The position numbers and the translations under genes are program-made. A stretch of DNA of 19,006 nt from NCBI GenBank assembly GCA_002432715.1, contig DJGJ01000069.1, forward strand, positions 1 to 19,006, in the 5' to 3' direction. Source of the stretch: Sphaerochaeta sp. UBA5849 (GTDB lineage Bacteria; Spirochaetota; Spirochaetia; Sphaerochaetales; Sphaerochaetaceae). The notes under the pieces are model-generated. The model saw only the letters and a list, made by a program, of their open reading frames with translations. It did no database searches and was not told where the DNA came from. Each line of letters begins with the position of its first letter. Within the stretch, counting starts at the first letter, position 1. Below, one piece after another: positions 7,573 through 14,303 of this stretch.

Positions 7573-7915
7573 GCTCGAACTTTCTCCTCAGTAGAATCTG
7601 CTGACGTAACGCAAGCATCATGCCCAGCAGCGTATCGACTCCCTTCTTCTCAACCTCATTCAAGCTTTCGCTACGAAGAGCGATGAAGGAGTGCGGCTGT
7701 TCCTTTTCTTCGAACATATCAGTGATGTCGAACCCCAGAACATCAGCCAAAGCTTGGAGCTGTACTATCGAGGGGATGAAGTCTTCCCGTTCAATTCGTC
7801 CGATCATGATTCTATGAAGGCCTGTACGTTCGCCAAGCTCTGCCTGGGTTAGGTTCATTTTGTTTCGCAGGTTAGAAACTGTCGCAGACAGCTTACCTGC
7901 GGATAACACTTTCAT
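7550..7915 (-). CDS. XRE-family transcriptional regulator
   Basis: A 121-residue protein with a Cro/CI-type helix-turn-helix at about residues 15-67 (LRNKMNLTQAELGERTGL, then IMIGRIEREDFIPSIVQL and ALADVLGFDITDMF). The tail of about 50 residues is helical and charged, suitable for dimerisation or for cleavage by the partner peptidase. AAAGGAGGT stands 6 bp before the ATG at 7915. It is first in an operon with the overlapping ImmA/IrrE gene and probably represses its own promoter at about 7940. Confidence 0.88.
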   Translation of the reverse strand: MKVLSAGKLSATVSNLRNKMNLTQAELGERTGLHRIMIGRIEREDFIPSIVQLQALADVLGFDITDMFEEKEQPHSFIALRSESLNEVEKKGVDTLLGMMLALRQQILLRRKFEHVSEDQA

Positions 7916-7936
7916 CCGCGGACCTCCTTTATCTAT

Positions 7937-7965
7937 AGTATACGGTGGTTTTAGCTGAAATGTAA
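7937..7965 (-). promoter_or_regulatory. Candidate promoter of the XRE-ImmA operon
   Basis: On the minus strand TATACT (7937-7942) with TTACAT 17 bp upstream (7960-7965), or GTTACA at 18 bp. The -10 is good, the -35 weak. The -10 overlaps the palindrome GTATAC, a possible part of an XRE operator. Sequence beyond it to about 8060 is markedly A+T-rich and holds no gene. Confidence 0.45.
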
Positions 7966-8125
7966 CCTATATTTTCATTTACTTCAATAATACTATTTGA
8001 ATATATAAAAATGTAATTAATAATTTCTTTATAGAAACATTGAAGAAAGAGATTCAAACGTATCGCTGTGCAAAATTTGCAAGTGGAACAGAGAGTACAT
8101 ACCATGACGCCTAACCTTATTTTCT

Positions 8126-8417
8126 TCATAAAGTTTGTCTGCCAACTGCACTGATCCGGCACTTCTGGTTACTGCTCGTTGGTTTATCAGGTATCGTCAT
8201 TTCAATGGCATTGAGTTTAAGTGACGGGTTTACTCACTTCACCAAATAGGCACCTCAACAACCTCACAACTTCCGGGGTGATTTCCGGGGTAACTTCCGG
8301 TGCAGGAAAGCTCACAGCAACGCCTAACACTGGGTCAGATTTCCAAAGTGGAGATGGCAATCCGTTTTCAAGGCATTGCTTCACCATAAGAACGCTTCCT
8401 CGACCAGGTTTCTTTAT
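8126..8417 (-). pseudogene. Broken 3' end of an AlbA/RecG-like ATP-binding protein gene
   Basis: From 8417 to 8217 a frame without a proper start reads KKPGRGSVLMVKQCLENGLP, then the family's linker APEVTPEITPEVVRLL and stops at 8217-8219. Shifting one base, the sequence resumes as AIEMTIPDKPTSSNQK and ends at TGA 8126-8128, matching the typical C-terminus (IEMTIPDKPxSxxQKYRLT). The helical region normally between these parts is missing. So the relic has lost its N-terminal ATPase half, suffered an internal deletion or frameshift, and kept only the C-terminal 90 or so codons. Family recognition is from the characteristic TPEVT repeats and IPDKP motif. Confidence 0.75.
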
Positions 8418-8477
8418 CTATCTTTCACTGCTGACCTTTCCCGATAGATTATTTTTATTGAAACGTTATTGTTTTTA

Positions 8478-8506
8478 TTGACACGACATTATTCTCGTTG
8501 TATACC
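8478..8506 (+). promoter_or_regulatory. Sigma70 promoter of the pRiA4 ORF-3-like gene
   Basis: TTGACA (8478-8483, perfect), 17 bp, TATACC (8501-8506). The leader is about 21 nt and carries AAAGGAGAGG at 8518-8527, 6 bp before the ATG at 8534. Confidence 0.75.
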
Positions 8507-8533
8507 TTGAGTAGATAAAGGAGAGGCTAGCAA

Positions 8534-10105
8534 ATGGCAAACAGTACAATAGAGCCCAAACCGGAGAGCATCGAACGGGTAGCAAGTGTGTACAAGAAGA
8601 CAGAATCCATCAGTGAGACTGCCAGGCAAACAGAGCTTTCAACAACGAAAGTACGGAAGATCCTCATCACTGAAGGATTGTGGTCAAGCCCTCGGTCAGA
8701 GCAGATACGAGATCTGGTGGACCAGGGCAAGACCCCGTCGGAGATTGCAGAGATGCTGGGGATTACTGCAGTGATGGTCCAGAACTACCTGCCCTATGAA
8801 AAGGGCTTGTATGATGGGCCCGACAAGACTGACACGGCAATTCGCAGCGAGAAGTACCGGGAGAGGAACCGGGCGTATGCCCAGAAGACACAAGGGAGGG
8901 AACAGCAGAAGCTTGAGGGCTTGGGTACAGGAGAAGAACATGCACCATCCAGTGAGAAGAAGCAACCTCTGTTTGCAATGCACCTGCATTTGGAGCTGCA
9001 TGACAGCCGGCTCGATGCAATGAATCCCGATGAAGCAAAAATCCTGGCAAAATATGGAGCTGTAAAAAAATCCATTTCCCGTGATGTCATCGTCCCCTCT
9101 TCCTTGGCCTTGCATCAGCTGCACTACCTGATCAACGTGGCATTCGGTTGGACGAATAGTCATTTGCACAATTTCCAGCTGCCCCAGCCGATGTTCGATA
9201 CCTTGACCAGTGGGAAGTTCGTGGAAATTGCTCCGGTGTACGGGTATTACCTCCAGTTTCCGAACACCACGTTCAATGACGCATTCTGGGACGACGACTA
9301 CGATGAGAGCAAGAGCCCCAGGACATGGATGCGTTCGAAGTATCTCAAGCAGTATCGGTATGAGGGTCTCAGCGAGTATTGGATTGAAAATCAGGCCGAG
9401 ATTCTTGATATGGCGAAACACCTGCCCATTCTGGACGTCGATCCCCTCTCACGGCCCAAGCAGGCAATACCCAAGAAAGTCAAATTCGAGGATGCAACAT
9501 TGCAGGATCTTTTAACTGCAATCGTCTTTGACAGTGGCATGCCTGATGGCCTGAAGGAGAGTCGCAGGCTCAGCGAGATTCTTTCCTTGGATCCGATCAG
9601 CATCGAGTCGGCAAAGGCTGCTGCCCTGAAAACCGACACCAGCTCTGTTTCGCTGTACAAGCAGTACCGCGATATTTTCGTTACTGAGGCCCAACGCGAA
9701 GATAGTTCTCATAACGATGCTGCATACTCCCGAGCATTCAGGCAAATAGAGAGTCTTCAAAAGGAAACTGAACCCAGGACAGTCAAGCCGATCACCACCG
9801 AGCTTGTGTATACATACGACTTTGGTGATGGCTGGCAGGTGGACATTACCTTGGTCGAAGAATTCGGCAGGGATAATCAGAGGGTGGATGATGAAACTGC
9901 TGCCAACGTTATAGCCACCCGTAAACCTGTATGCATAGCAAAAGACGGCCTGAATGTTCTTGACGACTGCGGGAATGTTTGGGGATACATAGATATGCTC
10001 CATACCATCCACGAAGAAGACAAAGAGGAAGCTATACAAATGCGTACATGGGCACGAAGCCAAGGGTGGACAGGCAGGGATATGAGTCCTAAGCAGATAC
10101 TCTGA
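8534..10105 (+). CDS. HTH protein with plasmid pRiA4 ORF-3-like domain
   Basis: A 523-residue protein. Residues 1-90 hold two helix-turn-helix-like segments (SISETARQTELSTTKVRKIL; KTPSEIAEMLGITAVMVQNYL), then a charged linker to about 145. From there the pRiA4 ORF-3/IS1096 TnpR-like domain is clear: LHLELHD, VPSSLALHQLHYLINVAFGW with SHLHNFQL, and near the end VYTYDFGDGWQVDITL followed by CNVWGY-like DDCGNVWGYIDM. The middle (about 240-400) is a long insert or divergent part. Function is unknown; the name comes from a passenger gene of IS1096, yet no transposase or terminal repeats occur here. Own promoter and ribosome-binding site; converges on the RAYT gene with only 62 bp between stops. 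Confidence 0.75.
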   Translation: MANSTIEPKPESIERVASVYKKTESISETARQTELSTTKVRKILITEGLWSSPRSEQIRDLVDQGKTPSEIAEMLGITAVMVQNYLPYEKGLYDGPDKTDTAIRSEKYRERNRAYAQKTQGREQQKLEGLGTGEEHAPSSEKKQPLFAMHLHLELHDSRLDAMNPDEAKILAKYGAVKKSISRDVIVPSSLALHQLHYLINVAFGWTNSHLHNFQLPQPMFDTLTSGKFVEIAPVYGYYLQFPNTTFNDAFWDDDYDESKSPRTWMRSKYLKQYRYEGLSEYWIENQAEILDMAKHLPILDVDPLSRPKQAIPKKVKFEDATLQDLLTAIVFDSGMPDGLKESRRLSEILSLDPISIESAKAAALKTDTSSVSLYKQYRDIFVTEAQREDSSHNDAAYSRAFRQIESLQKETEPRTVKPITTELVYTYDFGDGWQVDITLVEEFGRDNQRVDDETAANVIATRKPVCIAKDGLNVLDDCGNVWGYIDMLHTIHEEDKEEAIQMRTWARSQGWTGRDMSPKQIL

Positions 10106-10124
10106 GAGAATGCCGATGTTGTTT

Positions 10125-10181
10125 GCAAGCTATCTTGAAATACGCAAAATATTTTATTGCCGCTATTTCAAGATAGCTTGC
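10125..10181. repeat. Perfect 18-bp inverted repeat at the 3' end of the RAYT gene
   Basis: GCAAGCTATCTTGAAATA (10125-10142) and its exact complement (10164-10181) enclose 21 bp. The right arm includes the last codons and stop of the RAYT gene (10168-10170), the left arm lies between the convergent genes. There is no T-run on either side. It could terminate both transcripts, or be a REP-like hairpin recognised by the neighbouring transposase. Confidence 0.85.
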
Positions 10182-10977
10182 TCATCCTTCTCACCGTCTC
10201 ATGGCTGACATGCAGAAAGGACGCTATGTCCTTCAAGGCATGGCCGTCTGCAATGGCGAGCTGAACAAACTCAGTGCGAAGGTCCCGTACCAGCGAGGAA
10301 GAAGAACCTGCGACGAGCATGGTTCTCTTATCGGTCTGATGCTTCTCACCAAGCAGCCTGTCCAAAAGGAAGGCCAACCTCTCCTCGGTCTCGACCTTAC
10401 GGTCGATGATGGTGGCAAAGCCGACCTGTGGCGACCAGTTCTCGTGCTCGGTGACCTGCCGGTATCGAGCCAACGCCACCTTTGCATCAGGGGAAAAATA
10501 CCCTAGCAGCATTGCTCGATCAACAAGACCGTCTTCGTGCTTCAGAACAGCGGCATGGCCGCTGTAGCGGTACTCGGCCGGAGAGCCGACCAAGCCCGCC
10601 TTTACCGGATTCTGCACGATGTAACGGACGATGCTGTAGAACTTCTGGTCCTCGGTGATCAGGTAGTTCTTGTACCGTCCGCCGTAGATGGTCCCGATGC
10701 GGTGGTAGCGCTGGTTGTAGTAGAGGGTGTAGCGCCGATTCAGGAACCACACAAGAGAAGAGAGGGGTTTCTCCCCCACCTTCAGCAGCAGGTGGTAGTG
10801 ATTATCCATGAGCACATACTGAAGCAGCGTTGCCTCATAGGTGGAGACTGCTGTCTCAAGGAGGGTGAGAAACTCCTTCTTGTCACGGTTGTCCTCATAG
10901 ATGTAATTACGGTTGTTTCCCCGCTGGATTACGTGCTGGAGGGTATGCGGCTCTACATTTCTCTTGCGTCTGGGCAT
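10168..10977 (-). CDS. REP-associated tyrosine transposase (RAYT, Y1_Tnp family)
   Basis: A 269-residue protein from ATG 10977, preferred because GGAGGG lies 10 bp upstream and the family's opening MPRRKR starts there. HUH signature H60-Y-H62 (DNHYHLLLKV), and the catalytic Tyr likely Y119 in YIVQNPVKAGLV. Residues 245-269 form a C-terminal HTH (LKDIASFLHVSHETVRRM). Known: RAYTs are single-copy domesticated relatives of IS200/IS605 transposases that bind and cleave REP hairpins. It begins 4 bp after the dprA stop, so it is read as the third gene of the comM-dprA operon, an unusual place. A perfect inverted repeat overlaps its 3' end; no other REP-like copy was seen in the window. Confidence 0.88.
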   Translation of the reverse strand: MPRRKRNVEPHTLQHVIQRGNNRNYIYEDNRDKKEFLTLLETAVSTYEATLLQYVLMDNHYHLLLKVGEKPLSSLVWFLNRRYTLYYNQRYHRIGTIYGGRYKNYLITEDQKFYSIVRYIVQNPVKAGLVGSPAEYRYSGHAAVLKHEDGLVDRAMLLGYFSPDAKVALARYRQVTEHENWSPQVGFATIIDRKVETEERLAFLLDRLLGEKHQTDKRTMLVAGSSSSLVRDLRTEFVQLAIADGHALKDIASFLHVSHETVRRMSKLS

Positions 10978-10981
10978 TCGA

Positions 10982-12070
10982 TCAGAGCCCTCCACTAAGG
11001 TGCCATTTCCCGTCGCTGAGGTAGGAAACCTTGCCGGCAAGCTCCATTGAGGCCAGGCACTCCATGACCGGACCGTTGCCGATCTGCACCCAGGCTTCCA
11101 GTTCTATGGTGGAGAGTGGCCGCGATGCGAGGGCTGTGGTCACCAACTGTTCACCAGAGCAAGGTGCGACAGCCGGCTCCCCTACGACAAGCCGATCATT
11201 GACATAGGCACGCGCCCCTTCACTCAATAACAGGTTTGTACCGTTGCTCTTAGGTTCAAGCAGGCTGTTGGGAACGGCAAGCACCTGCTTGGCCTTGGAG
11301 AGGGCGCTGCGGGCGGTATACATGCTGCCGCTCTTCGTACCTGCTTCAACCACAAGCAGGGTGTTGCACCAGGAGGCGAGCAGGTCGTTTCTTCCGATGA
11401 AGCGGAAGCGCAGCGCCTCCCTGCCGTAGGGATAGGGGGTTATGACGGCCCCGGTATCGGCGATGCGCTCCATCAGATCGGAATGTGAGGCTGGTTGTGC
11501 CTTGTGCAGGCCGCAGGGAAGAAAGGCATACGTAATGCCACCACAGGCAAGGGTGGTCTCATGAGCAAGGGCGTCGATGCCGAAGGAGAGGCCCGAGGCA
11601 ACAATGCTGCCCTCACCCACCAGATCCGATACTGCGGCCTTGGTCACAAGCCGGCCGTAGGAGGTACAAGAGCGCGATCCGACAACGCCTACGACCGGTA
11701 TGGAGGGATCGGCGAGCCTGCCGCGGTAATAGAGTACAAGCGGAGCTTTCTCGTCGGCTTCATAGATGTGCCGGTAGTATGGCGAGGTTGGGTCGAGCAC
11801 CTTGATGGCGGCCTTCTCGTTGTTGGAAAGGATTGCCTGTGCGATGGCAAGGTTTCGTCCTTTCCAGCTGGATGCAAGAGAAATCTCCTTTGCCCCCTCG
11901 GCTGCAGACGAGCAAGAGCCTGTGCCATGCAATACCTCATCAACCGTCGTTGCACTTGCTCTGAATATCTGCTCGGGGCCTCCGAGGGTGGCAAGGAGTT
12001 TCCGTTTCTTTCTTAGCGAGAATCCTGCAAGTTCACTGAGCCAGATCCAGTAAAGGGTATCGTCATGCAT
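10982..12070 (-). CDS. dprA: DNA-processing protein DprA
   Basis: A 362-residue protein from ATG 12070; a longer in-frame start exists inside comM but its extra residues are comM sequence read out of frame. Rossmann-fold motifs of DprA: GVVGSRSCTSYGR (128-140), VASGLSFGIDALAH (157-170), GGITYAFLPCG (177-187), FIGRNDLLAS (224-233), LLVVEAGTKSGSMYTAR (238-254), LAVPNS. DprA loads RecA on incoming single-stranded DNA in transformation. Residues 305-362 resemble the C-terminal winged helix (LSTIELEAWVQIGNGPV). Some positions differ from the usual, such as TPYPYG where many have SE-x-P-x-G. ATG overlaps the comM stop by 8 bp, so translation is coupled. Confidence 0.92.
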   Translation of the reverse strand: MHDDTLYWIWLSELAGFSLRKKRKLLATLGGPEQIFRASATTVDEVLHGTGSCSSAAEGAKEISLASSWKGRNLAIAQAILSNNEKAAIKVLDPTSPYYRHIYEADEKAPLVLYYRGRLADPSIPVVGVVGSRSCTSYGRLVTKAAVSDLVGEGSIVASGLSFGIDALAHETTLACGGITYAFLPCGLHKAQPASHSDLMERIADTGAVITPYPYGREALRFRFIGRNDLLASWCNTLLVVEAGTKSGSMYTARSALSKAKQVLAVPNSLLEPKSNGTNLLLSEGARAYVNDRLVVGEPAVAPCSGEQLVTTALASRPLSTIELEAWVQIGNGPVMECLASMELAGKVSYLSDGKWHLSGGL

Positions 12071-13601
12071 GGCGCATCTCCCGTTCCAGATCGCGTGAGA
12101 AGAGTGCCTTGAGGAGGTGGGTTTTCTGGATGCGCTCGCTTGCATCGATGTCGGCGAACGTCCTTGCAAGCTTGATCGTCTTGTAGCGGGCACGAACCGA
12201 AAGGCTGTCTCGTTCATAGGTCTTCTGCAGCAGGGCTGCACACTCGTCGTCAAGAATGCAGTATTTGCGCATCTGGGTGCTGTTCATTTCGGAGTTGGTG
12301 GTTATGCCCTCGCCGGCCTTTCGGAACCGATGACGCTGGCGCTCACGCGTCAGCATCACGGTATTACGAAGGGAGGCCGAGCTGATCGTTCCGCTCATGA
12401 GGTGACCGTCGGTGAAATCCACCCGACCTACGTACTTCTGCATGTCGATGCGGTCGAGGATGGGCCCTGATATGCGTTGACGGTAGGTTTTGATGGTATA
12501 GGGGGTGCATTCGCATTTGCTGGTGCCTGCATACCCGCAGGGGCAGGGATTCATCGCAGCGACGAGCATGAAGTCGGAGGGATATCGGTTGGTCTGGCTG
12601 ACGCGGCTGATGGTCACCTTCTTGTCCTCAAGCGGCAGCCGCAGTGATTCCAGTGTCTTTCTTCCGAATTCGGGAAGCTCATCCAAAAAGAGGATGCCGC
12701 GGTGGGCAAGGGTCACCTCCCCGGGTTTTGCATAGGGACCGCCGCCGATGAGGGCATGGGAGGACATGTTGTAGTGGGGTGAACGGAAGGGTCGTGTACT
12801 CTTCAGCTCATGGCCGTCCAGCTCCCCCGCGATGCTGTAGATGGAGGAGACTTCCAGGATTTCCTCCTCGCTCATCGGTGGGAGAATGGTGGGCAGCAGC
12901 TTTGCCATCAGGGACTTGCCACAACCGGGGACGCCTACCAGTAAGAGATTGTGGTTGCCTGCCACCGCAGCCGCAAGGTAGGGAAGAATCTCCTCGTGGC
13001 CGACGACGTCACTGTAGTCGCCGTCCTTTCCCTGGCCCTTTTTCTCATTGGCAAGAGGACTGCGCTGGTGATTGGAAATATGCAGCCGCTCTTCCAGATA
13101 GGAGACAACCTGGGAGACGGTGCTGCAGGCGATGATGGACAGGCCTGTTACCAGGGAGGCTTCATCGGCACAATCGAGGGGGACGATCAGACTCTTCCAC
13201 CCCATCTTGCGGGCTTGTATGGCCATGGGCAGTACTCCGTCAAAGCCGACGAGCGTTCCGGTGGTGCTGATGCCTCCGACAAACGCAATTTCCTCCCACC
13301 CCTTCTTTCTTGGCTTGACTTGTCCCGACTCGATGAGCATGCCGATGAGCATGGGAAGGTCCAGGTATGCACCCCGCTTCTTGATGTCGCTGGGACTGAG
13401 GTTGACCACAACCTTCCTGGTTGGATAGGCATATCCCATCTCCTCGGTGCAGGCTTCCATCCTGTCCTTCGCCTCCTTGATCGCACTGTCCCCCAACCCA
13501 ACGATGTTGGTGGTCTGCAACCCTGCGATGATCGCCACCTCCACCATAAGCGGGTACCCGCTGATGCCCGTAATTCCCAAGCTCCTGATCACTGAAGCCA
13601 T
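12063..13601 (-). CDS. comM: YifB/ComM family Mg-chelatase-like AAA+ helicase
   Basis: A 512-residue protein, full length for the family. The N-terminal LonC-like domain has GLGDSAIKEAKDRMEA and NLSPSDIKKRGAYLDLP; the AAA+ core has Walker A GVPGCGKS (223-230), Walker B ILFLDE (303-308) and GPILDRID (about 379-386). Cysteines in NPCPCGYAG and CEC are typical. Known for ComM: hexameric helicase driving branch migration during natural transformation. Start ATG 13601 is chosen because AGGAGG ends 6 bp before it; the TTG at 13607 touches the Shine-Dalgarno sequence and is unlikely. First gene of comM-dprA-RAYT. Confidence 0.92.
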   Translation of the reverse strand: MASVIRSLGITGISGYPLMVEVAIIAGLQTTNIVGLGDSAIKEAKDRMEACTEEMGYAYPTRKVVVNLSPSDIKKRGAYLDLPMLIGMLIESGQVKPRKKGWEEIAFVGGISTTGTLVGFDGVLPMAIQARKMGWKSLIVPLDCADEASLVTGLSIIACSTVSQVVSYLEERLHISNHQRSPLANEKKGQGKDGDYSDVVGHEEILPYLAAAVAGNHNLLLVGVPGCGKSLMAKLLPTILPPMSEEEILEVSSIYSIAGELDGHELKSTRPFRSPHYNMSSHALIGGGPYAKPGEVTLAHRGILFLDELPEFGRKTLESLRLPLEDKKVTISRVSQTNRYPSDFMLVAAMNPCPCGYAGTSKCECTPYTIKTYRQRISGPILDRIDMQKYVGRVDFTDGHLMSGTISSASLRNTVMLTRERQRHRFRKAGEGITTNSEMNSTQMRKYCILDDECAALLQKTYERDSLSVRARYKTIKLARTFADIDASERIQKTHLLKALFSRDLEREMRHA

Positions 13602-13711
13602 AGCCAACCTCCTTTCATACTATCAAAGAGCGGAAAGTGGCGGGCTTGCTTCAGCCAGCAGGAGAGAAAAGGAGAAAAACCTGCATGAATTTTTAATTGA
13701 TGTCGATCTTC

Positions 13712-13750
13712 AAAAAAGAAGCCCAGCAGATGGTGAGTCTGTTGGGCTTC
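13712..13750 (-). terminator. Rho-independent terminator upstream of comM, reading toward comM
   Basis: On the minus strand a 13-bp stem with one G-T pair (13718-13730 with 13738-13750, 7-nt loop) is followed by six T. The stem sequence resembles that of the terminator at 1004-1038. No minus-strand gene ends here: to its right are plus-strand genes. It either blocks antisense read-through into comM or is an attenuator in a long comM leader about 110 bp before the start codon. Confidence 0.75.
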
Positions 13751-13810
13751 AGATGGCATCGTTTTATAGTTGGAAGCGCATATACCTTTTGAGAGTTTCC
13801 AATGAATTCA

Positions 13811-13864
13811 TCGTTAAAAAGGAAGTTGTTGTGGAATTTGTGGAGGTTGTAACTAGTGCTGGTG
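13811..13864 (+). repeat. Dispersed intergenic repeat, copy 3
   Basis: Shares TCGTTAAAAAG, GAAGTTGTTGTGGAA, TTGTGGA and TAACT with copy 4 at 15966, with one 1-bp gap. The core GTGGAA-TTGTGGAGGTTG also matches copies 1 and 2. It lies 48 bp before the DUF1801 gene and in the same orientation as copy 4, so the pair encloses the DUF1801 and esterase genes. Confidence 0.65.
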
Positions 13865-13911
13865 CACGTTCGTTGTTTCTGTAGTAGGATGTAATTGAGG
13901 AGGTACTCCAG

Positions 13912-14289
13912 ATGTCTTTGAAACGACAGAAGTCAAATTCTGTGATTGATGCGTATATCGTTGCATGTGAAGTACCGGTGCAACCGATTCTGGAACGACT
14001 ACGAGAGATTATCCGAAAAGAGGCTTCCGGTTCCACGGAGAAGATGAGCTACGGCATGCCTGCATTTTACCTACATGAGAATCTCGTCCACTTTGCTCTG
14101 GCGAAACGCCATATCGGATTCCATCCCTCACCATTTGGCGTTCAGACTGTGCAATCGGAACTAGGTGGGTTCCAGTGGTCCAATGGTGCAATTCAGTTTC
14201 CTCTTGACCAACCGCTCCCGGAAGATCTCATCCGTACCATCATGCAGTTCCGTGTGCATGAAGTACACACCAAGCACGAACGGACGTGA
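13912..14289 (+). CDS. DUF1801 family protein (YdhG-like)
   Basis: A 125-residue protein of the usual DUF1801 size. Recognisable parts: IDAYIVACEVPVQPILERLREIIR (about 12-35), EKMSYGMPAFYLH (about 43-55), FALAKRHIGFHPSPFGV, and the closing AIQFPLDQPLPEDLIRTIM. The family adopts a small alpha-beta fold; some members are described as iron-chaperone-like, but the biochemical role is not settled. GAGGAGGT lies 8 bp before the ATG. The esterase gene begins 14 bp after its stop, so the two are likely one operon. Confidence 0.85.
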   Translation: MSLKRQKSNSVIDAYIVACEVPVQPILERLREIIRKEASGSTEKMSYGMPAFYLHENLVHFALAKRHIGFHPSPFGVQTVQSELGGFQWSNGAIQFPLDQPLPEDLIRTIMQFRVHEVHTKHERT

Positions 14290-14303
14290 AGGGTTAGACA
14301 ATC

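Noticed and set aside
7929..8125. Minus-strand frame of 77 codons (7929-8162) in the A+T-rich region
   Set aside because: Overlaps the XRE promoter and the ATPase relic, lacks a ribosome-binding site and resembles no family.
8534..10181. 8534-10181 as a complete IS1096-like insertion sequence
   Set aside because: Only the passenger-like domain is present; there is no DDE transposase, and the inverted repeat at 10125 is an internal hairpin, not a pair of element ends.
10978..11040. A 21-residue N-terminal extension of the RAYT protein
   Set aside because: It overlaps the dprA 3' end, and the better Shine-Dalgarno site and the family start MPRRKR both favour ATG 10977.
12071..12253. A 61-residue N-terminal extension of DprA
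   Set aside because: It is the comM coding region read in another frame; DprA family similarity begins after ATG 12070.
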